Of a stretch of DNA of 64,000 bases, positions 35,080 to 45,880 are shown piece after piece. This DNA comes from Armigeres subalbatus (Eukaryota > Arthropoda > Insecta > Diptera > Culicidae). How positions within the stretch are numbered: the stretch's first letter is position 1; every line of letters begins with the position of its first letter. Under the pieces are notes generated by a model. It was not told the origin of the DNA, did no database searches, and was given only the letters and a program-made list of their open reading frames with translations. Location of the stretch: the NCBI RefSeq assembly GCF_024139115.2, contig NC_085141.1, positions 40,182,120-40,246,119 on the forward strand. The letters are read 5' to 3'. Both the position numbers and the translations under genes were made by a program.

Positions 35080-35590
35080 TTTATTTCTTGATTTAGAGGA
35101 ATATTTCTACACCAAGCTGAGAGATCTTCCGGATTAAACAGTGTTATTAAATTCTCTTTACAATAACAAGAGAGGAGTGTATAACGTTAATAAAGAATTT
35201 AAAAGAATAGAGAGTAATTCCGATTCTCGAAAACAATCCACACCAACATCAGGTTTATCCAAGTCAGAATCTCAACTAGTTTATATTTGGAACAAACATT
35301 TTATGACTCACTTGATTGTTTCTCAAAAATGTGACGTCCACGAACAATCAAAATCACCCACACTTGTCTCTTGCCAATAACTCTTTCCTCGCTTGGAAAA
35401 CACTAAATCTAGCGACAAGCAGCTGGATAGTTTAGCAACGCTTCCAACCCGGAAAAATCACTCTAATAGAGCTTTAAAAAAATCCAACCCGGAACCCGGT
35501 GCCAAAAACTTGGCAAACTTAGATCTTACGAATGGATCGAAAGTCACGCAAGAAGTCATAGTTCCGGAAAATAGCAATGCTTGTGGGTGA
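35080..35590 (+). pseudogene. unrecognised decayed ORF pair
   Basis: Two consecutive plus-strand frames (to 35380 and 35393-35590) have polar, Ser/Lys/Asn-rich composition. The first reads LEEYFYTKLRDLPD, a stop, then LLNSLYNNKRGVYNVNKEF. The codon pattern looks more coding-like than its surroundings. No domain is recognised. It might be a gag-like transposon remnant or an old pseudogene; there is no splice or promoter context. Confidence 0.25.
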
Positions 35591-36075
35591 CCATCAGCCA
35601 AACCTAAGCAAATGCCGCCGATTGGTCCGAACCAGTACTGCATTTTCTCATTTTCAATGAGAGATGTCACGCAATGTTGAATGGCATGCTACAAAAATCT
35701 AAAAAAAAATATTTGTTCCGTAACAGGGCATGAAAGTGCACTTGTGCAATATATGCTTTATTTTTGTGTTTCTTTTCAACTAGGAATATGATAAATTTAT
35801 CGACTAGTCACTATTTTAGACTAGTCACCTGGATTCTTCGCATACATCTATAAGAAAAAAAAGTTTTACTTTTAAAATATAGGTAGCACAACATTCTTTC
35901 ATGACTGCCTTTCATGCAAAATTGATCAAAGAACCCACGATTCTTTCATTTGGTCGCCTGAAATAGAAAAATGCGCTTTGCTCTCTGTCTCATGACGATC
36001 ACGATCCTTTGCAGTACTGTTCTGAACAGCGAAAAAAAATAAGCTATGTTTTGTATTAATTCATAAATTAACATA
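35591..36075. other. no gene seen
   Basis: AT-rich sequence between the decayed ORF pair and the 59-bp array, without recognisable features. Confidence 0.35.
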
Positions 36076-36375
36076 AGCGCTCAGTGCGTATCCAAATCGC
36101 TCAAACATTTTGAGCGCGAGTGGTGCTCGCAACAGTGCTCAGTGCGTATGAAAAATCGCTAGAACATTTTGAGCGCGAGTGGTGCTTGCAAAAGTGCTCA
36201 GTGTGTGTGAAAAATCGCTAAAAAAAATTTAAGCGCTAGTGGTGCTCGCATAAGTGCTCAGTTGCGTATCCAAATCGCTAAAACATTTTGAGCGCGAGTG
36301 GCTCTCGCAAAAGTGCTCAGTGCGTGAGGAAAATCGCTAAAACATTTTGAGCACGAGAAGTGCTCTGTACGTATT
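36076..36375. repeat. 59-bp tandem array, about five copies
   Basis: GTGCTCAGTGCGTAT, AAATCGCTAAAACATTTTGA and GCGCGAGTGGTGCTCGCAA recur in that order with starts of the CTCAG word at about 36080, 36138, 36197, 36257 and 36316 (spacing 58-60 bp). Copies differ at a few positions each. Each unit contains the dyad TTTTGAGCGCGAG. Confidence 0.85.
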
Positions 36376-36496
36376 AGAATCTGTGAAACAAAAATTATCA
36401 TGAAAACAACATGAAAACGTGACTGGTGTTCCCGAATCCATGATATAAATCACGGTGTATTTTTGCTGGTTCACGAATTAGAGAACGCTTTTTTTC

Positions 36497-36840
36497 GGGG
36501 ACATTCACACCCTCTATGATATATCACGACGCATAAACGGGGCGAAGACGAATGCAAAGATGCCTGTGAAAAACTCGAATTATCAGCTACTGACCGACCC
36601 AACTGACTAGCGAGCACTTAGAACAGATTTTTTAAGCGCCAGCTAAGTCACTAGTACCCCTCGGCATGATCTGCTTAGGATCCGACATATACCACGTATC
36701 AATAATGAATCTCCATAACTGCTAGAGATTCAAATGGCCATTCAAAGCATGAAATCGAACGAAGACCTTTGGGTCGAACGCATATCAGCCGAGATGCTCA
36801 TAGCTGACCCTAGGATATCCGCTCAACTATCGTTTATTTC
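36497..36840 (+). pseudogene. RTE-like LINE fragment (linker and RT start)
   Basis: Plus strand reads TLYDISRRINGAKTNAKMP followed by NYQLLTDPTD (about 36510-36610). After a frame change it reads EIQMAIQSMKSNEDLWVERI and SAEMLIADPRIS (about 36730-36830). The latter matches the first reverse-transcriptase motif of RTE-type elements (AIxxMKxxKAxGxDxIxAEML). Short, frameshifted and truncated at both ends. The palindromic repeat at 36853 starts just beyond it. Confidence 0.65.
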
Positions 36841-36852
36841 GTAATATCTAAC

Positions 36853-37013
36853 CGTCTAAGACGAGTTTAGTACTCTCCATTTACTTCCACCAATTATTTT
36901 GATATCTTTGCAGGTACGTATTTCGACCACAACTGTGGTCTGAAATACGTATCTGCAAAGATATCAAAATAATTGGTGGAATTAAATGAAGAGTGCTAAA
37001 CTCGTCTTAGACG
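36853..37013. mobile_element. 161-bp palindromic Penelope-like repeat
   Basis: A near-perfect inverted repeat: CGTCTAAGACGAGTTTAG... and ...CTAAACTCGTCTTAGACG, with GGTACGTATTTCGACCAC and GTGGTCTGAAATACGTATCTG around the centre. Shares GAAATACGTATC and the outer ACTCGTCTTA with the 51.3- and 54.5-kb copies but lacks the CTGAAGA segment. No TSD. Confidence 0.65.
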
Positions 37014-37590
37014 AAAGGATTCTGTTTTCGAGGAGAGGGGAAATGCGTGCCATGAATTTATAGTTTTTTGAATCTTCGTTTGGAAGTGTGCAATATGCAT
37101 AATATCCATTGCCGATATCTATCTTATCGATCTTACGTCTCACATGACTCGCCATACGCAACCGCGCCAACGAGGCATAATTTTAATTGAGCGTCAGTAG
37201 GCCATGACATACAACACGTTTGCAAAGCTTGTTTGTTTTTCCCCTGATTAGTTACGGACAACACGTAAGTACTATTTTGTCCCCGACAAATACCTACATA
37301 ATGTATGCGGCTGGTCCTTTTCCGATGACACGAGGCCACACTCATATCACCCAACATGAATTCTTAATTCTGAGATCCGTGCGAGCTGAATGGTAATAAA
37401 ATCAGCCAGCAATAACAAAAAATAAAAAGAATTAAATGAAATAGATTTTTTTCTCACTTAGGGGTTAATATGGAAAATAGCGTCTCAGGGCCTATTTTTT
37501 CAATTTTGTTAATTTGGTAGGCTCAGGCCTACCAAAGTCATGGTTGTTGTGATATGTACAATCTATATCATTTTATTATTAAGTTAGCAA
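37014..37590. other. no gene seen
   Basis: Unassigned sequence between the palindromic repeat and the RTE copy. The 74-codon minus frame at 37357-37133 has no recognisable features. Confidence 0.35.
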
Positions 37591-37599
37591 AAGAGAGAT

Positions 37600-38645
37600 A
37601 GAAACCAACGTACGAAAACGGATTTCTGGATAAACTGGTACGGTTGATCAAGGCGACGATGGATGTGCGTAGTTCGAGTTTCAGGGGGATTCTCGAGTCG
37701 AATTCTCCGTTCGAAAAATGCAGAGGGTTACGGCAAGGTGATGGTATTTCGTGTCTGCTATTTAACATCGCTCTGGAGGGAGTAATACGAAGGGCAGGGA
37801 TTGCCACGAGTGGTACAATTTTCACGAAGTATGTCCAAATATTTGATTACGCCGACGACATTGATATTATGACATGTAACATTGAAAGGATGGAGGAAGC
37901 CTACATCAGACTGAAAAACGTAGCTAAAAGGATTGGAATTGGACTAGTCATCAGCACGTCGAAGACGAAGTACATAAGCCGCCCACCACGAGTTTGTATT
38001 GGTGGTGACGAAATCGAGGTGGTTGAAGAATTCGTGTACTTGGGCTCACTGGTGACCTCCGATAACGATACCGGCAGAGAAATTCGGAGACGCATCATGG
38101 CAGGAATCGTACGTACTTTGGACTCTGCAAAACCCTCCAATCAAATAAAGTTCGCTACCGATCGTACCAAACTGACTATCTACAAAACGCTTATTTGACC
38201 GGTAGTTCTCTACGGACACAAGACCTGGACGATGCTCGATGAGGACCAACGCGCACTGGGAGTTTTCGAAAGGAAAGTGTTGCGTACCATGTATGGTGGG
38301 GTGCAGATAGCGGACGGTACGTGGAGGAGGCGAATGAACCACGAGTTGCATCAGCTGTTGGGAGAACCATCCATCGTTCACACCGCGAAAATCGAAAGAC
38401 TGCGGTGGGCCGGGCACGTAGCCAGAATGTCGGACAGTTCTCGACAACGATCCGACGGGAACAAGAAAGCACGTGCACAGCGGACAAGGTGGATCGATCA
38501 GGTGGAGGACGATTTGCGGACCCTCCGCAGACTGCGTGGTTGGCGACGTGCAGCCATGGACCGAGCTGAATGGAGAAGACTTTTATGTATTGCACAGGTC
38601 ACTCCGGCCTTAGTCTGGGAATGGATAAATAAAATAAATGAAAAA
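37600..38645 (+). pseudogene. RTE-clade LINE, 3' third, first family
   Basis: Plus strand: RLRQGDGISCLLFNIALEGV-type block (LRQGDGISCLLFNIALEGVI), catalytic FDYADDIDIM (about 37850), EIEVVEEFVYLGSLVTSDND (about 38010), TKLTIYKTLI then a stop, PVVLYGHKTWTMLDEDQRAL, LRWAGHVARMSD and a C-terminus to about 38600. The TGA at about 38197 and an upstream frame loss inactivate it. It ends in ATAAATAAAATAAATG, the RTE tail. 5'-truncated at about 37600. Confidence 0.9.
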
Positions 38646-39150
38646 TCCCTGCTTTGGAATTGACGGCATTGCGCCCAAACTTCCGTTCTTCAGATTGTCC
38701 TGCGCGGGCCCGTCCAATTCCGATTTTCCTCAGTGTCTTATTGGTCGGCTTCTTAATTTAAAAAAAGTCCGTGAAAAGCGTCACTCTTAGTCACACTTAT
38801 TCGGGGAACCCGCCAATAGTCTGGAGCAGGCTTGTAAAATGTCATCTGCATGTCATTTGACTAATTTGTTCATAACTTTTTTCAGAAGCCAAATTTACTT
38901 CATATTTTTGGATGTACTCATAACGCTTGAGTAGGGCTATATTTTTGTCCAAGGGTACATTGCTCTAAATATAACATCTGAGGCTGGAGAGTGAAAACTT
39001 TCCAAAATGTCACGTGTCATTTGACAAAATGTCATTTGAATGACATTTTGCCTCCCACGCCCCAGATTACATATTTACAGCAATGCACACTGGGGATTTT
39101 CAAAAGCAAAAGGCTCGAAATTCAATTACTCCAGCTGACGCTGCAAAATT
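38646..39150. other. unassigned, possible outer edge of the composite element
   Basis: Contains TGTCATTTGACAAAATGTC and TTTGAATGACATTTTG near 39010-39050. A similar TTTTGTCATTCAA lies near 43039 on the far side of the composite element, so its true edges may be wider than the arrays. No gene. Confidence 0.35.
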
Positions 39151-39154
39151 TCCA

Positions 39155-40078
39155 GAAAGTAGATGTTTCCTGAAGGGAAAAAGTACGATAAATCGATTGC
39201 GCGGGGTTTCGTGCTGGTCAGACCACTTTAAAGTGCCCATTTTGCCCAAATTCCCCTAAAAATCACAATATTTTTACTATGCCTCGAACTGACGCTGATA
39301 TTTTTTCAATAATTATAAGTTTCATGAAGAGAAAAAGTGTGATAAATCAATTGCGAGGGGTGTCGTGCTGGTCAGTCCACTTTGAAGTGCCCATTTTGCC
39401 CAAATTCCCTTGATATCACAATATTTCTACTATGCCTCGAACTGACGCTAATATTTTTTCAATAATTGAAAGTTTCGTGAAGGAAAAAAGTGTGAAAAAT
39501 CGATTGCGCGGGGTTTCGTGCTGGTCAGACCACTTGAAAGTGCCCATTTTGCCCAAATTGCCCTAAAAATCACAATATTTCTACTATGCCTTGAACTGAC
39601 GCTGATATTTTTTCAATAATTATAAGTTTCCTGAAGGGAAAAAGTGTGATAAATCGATTGCGAGGGGTTTCGTGCTGGTCAGAACACTTTCAAGTGCCCA
39701 TTTTGCCCTAATTCCCCTGAAATCACAATATTTCTACTATGCCTTAAACTGACGCTGATATTTCTTCAATAAATATATGTTTCATGAAGGGAAAAAGTGC
39801 GCTAAATCGATTGCGGGTGGTATCGTGCTGGTCAGACCTCTTTAAAGTGCCCATTTTGCCGATATTTCCCTTAAAATCGATATTTCTGCTATGCCTCGAA
39901 CTGACGCTGATATTTCTTTAATAAATATATGTTTCCTGAAGGAAAAAAGTGCGATTATTCGATTGAGTGGGGTTTCGTGCTGGTCAGACCACTTTGAAGT
40001 GTCCATTTTGCACAATTCTCTTGAAAATCACAATATTTTCCCTTTACCTTGAAGTGACGCTGATATTTTCTCAATAAA
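39155..40078 (+). repeat. left arm: six ~153-bp tandem units
   Basis: The marker GTGCTGGTCA occurs at 39211, 39365, 39518, 39672, 39825 and 39977 (spacing 152-154). Each unit also has AGTGCCCATTTTGCCC, CACAATATTTCTACTATGCC, AACTGACGCTGATATTT and AAATCGATTGCG. Divergence between units is modest. Confidence 0.9.
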
Positions 40079-40179
40079 AATGTTACGAAATGTTTCGGAA
40101 AAGACGATAAAATTCAATGAAGAACATTCTTCAGGAGGTAGAAACATATTGTTCAAACACACTTTGTCTTGTGTGATTC

Positions 40180-40400
40180 TTTCTTCAAAGGATGCATTTT
40201 CCCGGCGTATGGAAAAGGAAGATATGAATCCCTTTTATTCAAATGCTTCTAAAGTAATTTTTTTTAACTGGAATCAATGTTAATCAATTTGATTCCTTCT
40301 TTCAATTGATGTATTTTCATGGTTTATAAGATATATTTGATTCCTTCTTTTAATTCGTGTAGTCGCTTGGTTTAAGGTAAGTCAAGCATTTGCCCAACAG
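40180..40400. repeat. inner degenerate ~60-bp repeats, left block
   Basis: Words of the type GGATGCATTTTCCCGG, AAGATATGAATCCCTT and TTGGTTTAAGGTAAG recur about every 60 bp. The same words form the block at 41165-41365. Confidence 0.5.
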
Positions 40401-41164
40401 AAAGCAAGAGGGAATATGGATTTTGCTATTCTCGTGCAACAAAGTTGTACCGAAATGCTATCATTTCACTCCAATATCGAACATTTTATAGCTCAGAGAA
40501 CAGAGACCCATAATGTTATATACCAATCGACTCAGCTCGACGAACTGAGTAAGTGTCTGTTTGTCCGTGTGTATGTGTGTGTGTGCGTGTAAATTCACAT
40601 ACTAATTCTAAACCGATTCTCTTGCATCAAGTTACAGAGAATAAAGCGTAGTTGATCACTATTGAATTTCATAACGATTGCGCATTCCAAAAAATCTAAA
40701 TATTAAAATAGTTATGAAACATAGTAATTAAGTTATAGCATGCCATAAAATGCCTTGAAGTATCAACCCATGCAAGCTCTTCTACTCGATTTAGTACACG
40801 ACTTCACTGCCGTCATACGCACATTTGTCACATGTTTGCTTGGATTTCCTATATACATGGGACAGTTATGCGTATAACAGCAGTTTAGTATGTACAACAA
40901 TTGAAACGCAAGCTTTGACTGCATGCAAGCTACGACGCATAACACCAGAACGTTTCTGCAGCTTTCTGATATAATAAAAAATCTCGCATAAAACGCGCAC
41001 GCTAATAATACTTTACTTAGTGATTTTAAAATTAATGTCACAAATAATTCAGCATTTCAACGAATTTTCCGATAATGCATTTGATTGTTTGATTGGGTTG
41101 TTTAACAATGCACGAATGCACGAGAAAGGCAATCACTGCTAGGTGGATCAATCTGGATTTTTTT

Positions 41165-41365
41165 TCTTTGAATTCAGTCATTCGCTCGGTTTAAGGCAAG
41201 GGGATATATGATCCCTTCTTTGAGGGATGCATTTACCTGGTGGAAGGCAAGAAAGAATATGATTCTTATTTTAAATTCACATTTTCTCGGTTTAAGGCAA
41301 GAGGAGATATGATCTCTTTTTCCGAAGAATGCATTTTTACGGCTGACGGTAAGATATGAAACATG
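41165..41365. repeat. inner degenerate ~60-bp repeats, right block
   Basis: CTCGGTTTAAGGCAAG followed by GGATATATGATCCC or GAGATATGATCTC recurs three times at about 60-bp spacing. Same orientation as the left block, unlike the inverted outer arms. Confidence 0.55.
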
Positions 41366-41789
41366 CATTTCCCCTCTCTTTCCTTACTTTTAAGCATTTA
41401 TCAGTCTTGTCTTAAGGCCAGTATCGACTTAAAAAGTAGAGAGGTTACGGAATTTTGTTCAATATTACCAAGAGGAATTTTGACAACTGATCTGCATGGA
41501 GCAAATTGTCACTTTTACTTACGGAATAATCGAGCAGAATATTTTTCCGAAAGTAAAGTGACAGCTCTCATTACTTTGCGTGGGAACCTTACAAATGCCA
41601 ATTTTGTTTTTTGTTCTTTTTATGTGGATACTGCTGTAAGAATTTTGTTTCGATTATTTACTTTTCCGATTCAGTGAACGGAATTTAACATGTGATTGAG
41701 ATAGAAAAAAAATTCTTTTGAACACGATACCAACCTTTAGAAGAGAACACATGTCTCGAATGAAGGCTCAGAGTTCCATACATCAGCGT

Positions 41790-42962
41790 CAGTTCGATGC
41801 ACAACTGAAATATTGTTATTTCAGAGGAATTTGGGTAAAATGGGCATGTTAAAGTGGACTGACCAGCACGAAATCCCGCGCAATTGATTTATAGTACTTT
41901 TTTACAATCGATTTATCACACGTTTTTTTTTATATTGTGCTTCAAGGGGAATTGGGGCAAAATGGGCACTTCGGAATGGTCTAACCAGCACGAAATTCCT
42001 AGCAATTGATTTATCACACTTTTTCCCTTCATGAAACTTATAATTATTGAAAAACTATCAGCATCAGTTCGAGGCATAGTAGAAATATTGTGATTCCAAG
42101 GGAATTGGGCAAAATGGGCACTTTTAAGCGGTCGGACCAGCACGCAATCGATTTATCACACTTTTTCGCTTCCGGAAACTTGTAATTATTGAAAAAATAT
42201 CAGCGTCAGTTCAAGGCATAGTAGAAATATTGTGATTTTTAGGGGAATTTGGGCAGAATGGGCACTTTTAAGTGGTCTGACCAGCACGAAACCCCGCGCA
42301 ATCGATTTTTCACACTTTTTCCCTTCATGAAACTTATTATTATTGAAAAAATATTAGCGTCAGTTCGAGGCATAGTAGAAATATTGTGATATCAAGGGAA
42401 TTTGGGCAAAATGGGCACTTCAAAGTGGTCTGACCAGCACGAAACCCCTCGCAATTGATTTATCACACTTTTTCTCTTCATGAAATTTATAATTATTGAA
42501 GAAATATCAGCGTCAGTTCGAGGCATAGTAGAAATGTTGTGATTTTTAGGGGAATTTGGGCAAAATGGGCACTTCAAAGTGGTCTGACCAGCACGAAACC
42601 CCTCGCAATCGATTTATCACACTTTTTCCCTTCATGAAACTTATAATTATTGAAAAAATATTAGCGTCAGTTCGAGGCATAGTAGAAATATTGTGATATC
42701 AAGGGAATTTGGGCAAAATGGGCACTTCAAAGTGGTCTGACCAGCACGAAACCCCTCGCAATCAATTTATCACACTTTTTCGCTTAGGAAACTTATAATT
42801 ATTGAAAAAATTTCAGCGTCAGCTCAAGGCATAGTAGAAATATTGTGATTTTTAGGGAAATTTGGGCAAAACGGGCACTTTCAAGTGGTCTGACCAGCAC
42901 GAAACCCCGCGCAATCGATTTATCGCACTTTTTCCCTTCAGGAAACATCTACTTTCTGGAAA
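41790..42962 (-). repeat. right arm: eight ~153-bp tandem units, inverted
   Basis: The marker TGACCAGCAC (complement of the left-arm marker) or a variant occurs at about 41860, 41982, 42134, 42278, 42431, 42585, 42738 and 42891. Spacing is 152-154 except the two innermost shortened units (122 and 144). Outer units are more alike than the inner ones. Confidence 0.9.
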
Positions 42963-44508
42963 TTGGAAAGCTGAAGTTAGAATGGAAAACCGGGTCTAGG
43001 TTGTTCTTTGTTAGGTACAAATCTAAAAATGGCGATATTTTGTCATTCAACTTATAGAAGAATTAAGGGAGAAACTTTTGGAGGCCAAGCTCGCGACGTC
43101 ATACCCCTTAGACTACGCTGTCAGTTGTGCCACGTCTACGCTCTAGCGCGTCTATGGATACAGGCAATTGAATGACAGCCAGCTGATAATTTTCCTGCTC
43201 CTGCAAGCATTGAGCTATAAATCTCTCGCTAATGATTGAATCATAACTGTTAAAAATCACCCACAACCACAACGTACGTGCTGAACACAACTTATGGCAC
43301 CGTAGAATTACACTTCAGAAAGGCATCCACCATCAATCATCTAACAATCGCCGTAATCGTTACGGAAAATAGCAGCAATTAAAACACCTTCTGTAATTGA
43401 AAGAATAAATTGTGGCACGATCATCGACGTCCAGTGATTTCAGACATACGACATTTTAAAGGTTCTGCTGTGGCGTGTGAGGAAGTGCACACTGCACATG
43501 CAATATCCTGTATTGACCTGTGCATTGATCACGTGATATTTACTCCGACGCGTATCGTAGTAGAACACTACGATGTGAGAAGATCTCCTAACAAAATTTA
43601 AAAAAAACTGTCTTCGACGTTTTTATATTGAAAATTGTCAAAACAGTATAAGGATTCTGAAAGATAATTATTTATCTATAAACTCCGTCAAACAAATAAA
43701 GACGCTGTTGACAAACATTTCTAGCATCTCTTTTATCATTCCAATCCCAAGGACAAACCTTATCGCACCTGCATTAGTTGTCAAACATCAGATCTTTTAA
43801 TTCAATCTCACGATTAAAATGGTAAACGTAACATTCTCTATGATTTTCTATTGTTGCATCGGTATGGTTCTACCGGTACTACAGCAAAACGTGCATATAA
43901 TTGCGTTTAACAATGTAAATTCTTGTCATCTGACGATACGATCAATCACTATTACGCCATGGCAACAAAATTTACTCTCCATAAAGAATTATAAATTTTT
44001 CATACAAAGATTAAAAATTACCAATATTGGAAAAAAAAATCCAAATTTCAACTATAATACATAAAACTAAATGCCATCGAAAATTAGATAACTTCCATAA
44101 AGAAAAAAGCTTAAAAAGTAGTTTGGAAATTTTCATTTCAGCTTTAGCATTTAAAATTCTTAATGCATATAATGTGTATTTATGGTTTAAAAAAAATGCT
44201 TGGACTCAGATTTCTTTATTGGCAACTTCTAAAATTTCTATGGATTTGTTTAAATTTTCCTTGCGGCGTTTTCATTTTAATCTAACGCCACCACCACTTT
44301 TCGACGGGTCGTTGCCAGCTGTGTGTAACGGAGAAAAGAATAATAATAATCTTGTCGTAACCCGAGATTAGCTACTGCCCACCAAGAATGCCGTTTTCCA
44401 AAGGGGTCTAGAACAAGATCATAAATATACAGAACTTAGTGGACAGACACAGGTTCGAGAACGGTGTGCAGTGCAATCAAATTTGGCCATCTTTGCAGAC
44501 TCGGATAG
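42963..44508. other. no gene seen
   Basis: Unassigned. A frame at 44027-44371 (114 codons) is AT-driven, Lys/Asn/Phe-rich and without features. No repeats were recognised. Confidence 0.35.
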
Positions 44509-44516
44509 GTATTAGG

Positions 44517-44712
44517 TATAGATAGTGGAATATATAGATGAGCGAAGATAAATCCTCTGTCTCCAAACGAACTGTCAAACGTGTCTCCAAACGAGCATGA
44601 CGTCACGATTTCAATGTAAATGTTAAGGGCTGTGACGCCATTTGCGCGTGTGCACGGTCAAAAAAATCGACTCAGCCGTGCTTTCGCTCATCTATAGATT
44701 CTACTATCTATA
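44517..44712. mobile_element. 196-bp MITE with perfect 8-bp TSD
   Basis: Ends TATAGATAGTGGAATATATA and the mirrored TATAGATTCTACTATCTATA continue into GATGAGCGAA/TTCGCTCATC, about 31 bp with two mismatches. GTATTAGG is duplicated at 44509-44516 and 44713-44720. An 8-bp TSD suggests hAT or another 8-bp superfamily; the terminal bases are not a good hAT match. Internally CTCCAAACGAACTGTCAAAC is partly repeated. Confidence 0.85.
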
Positions 44713-44875
44713 GTATTAGGATATTGCGTTGGTCAGAAACATTCCAATTTGTTTGAGTTTGAACCGGATGGGAATCTTGTTCATTTTTTCACGTGAACAC
44801 CCCAACTATAGGCTCCGTAATAAATTACGTTGTTTACTTGTGGGTAGATAATTGCATCGACAGCTTGCTTGTTAA

Positions 44876-45175
44876 GGCTGTGAACCATTCCACCGATTCG
44901 TTTAACTTTTAGTTAAAATTTGACACTTCGATGGTTATTTTCCCATCGTGGTTAAAATTTTACTCCGAAGCCGACCCATTTGAGTTTTGACAGATTGATA
45001 GTTATTCGGAACGAAATGGATTTGGCGCCAATTTTCTCGCGAGCAAAGTTTAACTAACGAACTGTCAAATCTAACCATGCTTCGGAGCAGGGTTATTTTT
45101 AACCACGGCGAAATAACCATCGAACTGTCAACTTTTAACTAAAAGTTAAACGAATCGGTGGAATGGTTCACAGCC
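44876..45175. mobile_element. 300-bp PIF/Harbinger-like MITE
   Basis: Arms of about 50 bp are nearly identical: GGCTGTGAACCATTCCACCG... and ...CGGTGGAATGGTTCACAGCC. TAA flanks both ends (44873-44875 and 45176-45178), the 3-bp TWA target of PIF/Harbinger elements. The centre has further dyads (GGTTATTTTCCCATCGTGG against CCACGGCGAAATAACC). Non-coding. Confidence 0.8.
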
Positions 45176-45178
45176 TAA

Positions 45179-45880
45179 GAAGTCTGATGCTGTTAGCGCT
45201 GTATTCCGGACTACTTCGATCATCGTTGATCGGGGTAAGGTGAAAGCGGGCTGTGGTAAGCGGGCTGGAGAAAACTGGTTGTCAAAAAGCAGCTCATTGG
45301 TTGGCAAAGTACGTCAAGCTTGTGTGGCTCGCTTTGTGTGACATTTAAACAACCTCGATTACGGAAATATTAATAGAAATTATTAGTATATGGGTTAATG
45401 AAAATGAAGGACATAATGTGTGTTCAGGAAGCTAGAAATAGCATTGACTTAAAAATCAATCTGATTCATTTTAACTGCAGTTTATAATTGTTGGCAATAC
45501 TCGGAAAATTAAAATAACTGACATAAACAAATACTAAATGCTCAACGATATACATATCTCAATGTCTTCACTCATATGATCGTTTCGTTACAAATTACTT
45601 CCTACCTGACGTGGGCGCCCAGCTCGTCATTCTAATCGAGCAGGTTGTTTACTCTTCGCTCCTAGACTGGAAGAGTTCGCTTTTATGTTTACGTTTACGT
45701 TGGATGGTGAAAATATTTACCCACCCTTTTCTGCTGATGGACAATCGAAGAACCCTATTTTAGTGCTGGCTTCCCACGTGCATCCGTTGTTCGTGGTAAA
45801 CGCATCTGATGCATCACACTACTGCAAGGTGGATCATCGAGAAAGGCCTCTAGCAGATTTCAATGTCTTCGAATCGATCT
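45179..45880. other. no confident gene
   Basis: Unassigned. A plus-strand frame at 45685-45909 (to SHYCKVDHRERPLADFNVFE) looks somewhat coding-like but is cut by the LINE tail at 45881 and has no recognised domain. It may be a fragment of another transposon. Confidence 0.3.

Larger units (their letters stand above)
39155..42962. mobile_element. 3.8-kb composite with inverted tandem-array arms
   Basis: The outermost matching words TTTCCAGAAAGTAGATG (from about 39149) and CATCTACTTTCTGGAAA (to about 42963) are mirror images. The left arm is six direct copies of a ~153-bp unit; the right arm is eight copies in reverse orientation. Between them lie two short arrays of a second, ~60-bp unit and a 0.75-kb core (40400-41160) containing the GTTATATACC/TG-rich family. 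There is no protein-coding capacity. The architecture recalls foldback elements whose arms are tandem repeats. No TSD was identified. Confidence 0.6.

Noticed and set aside
39155..42962. Possible CRISPR-like direct repeats
   Set aside because: Units are ~153 bp, contiguous, without unique spacers, and in eukaryotic transposon context.
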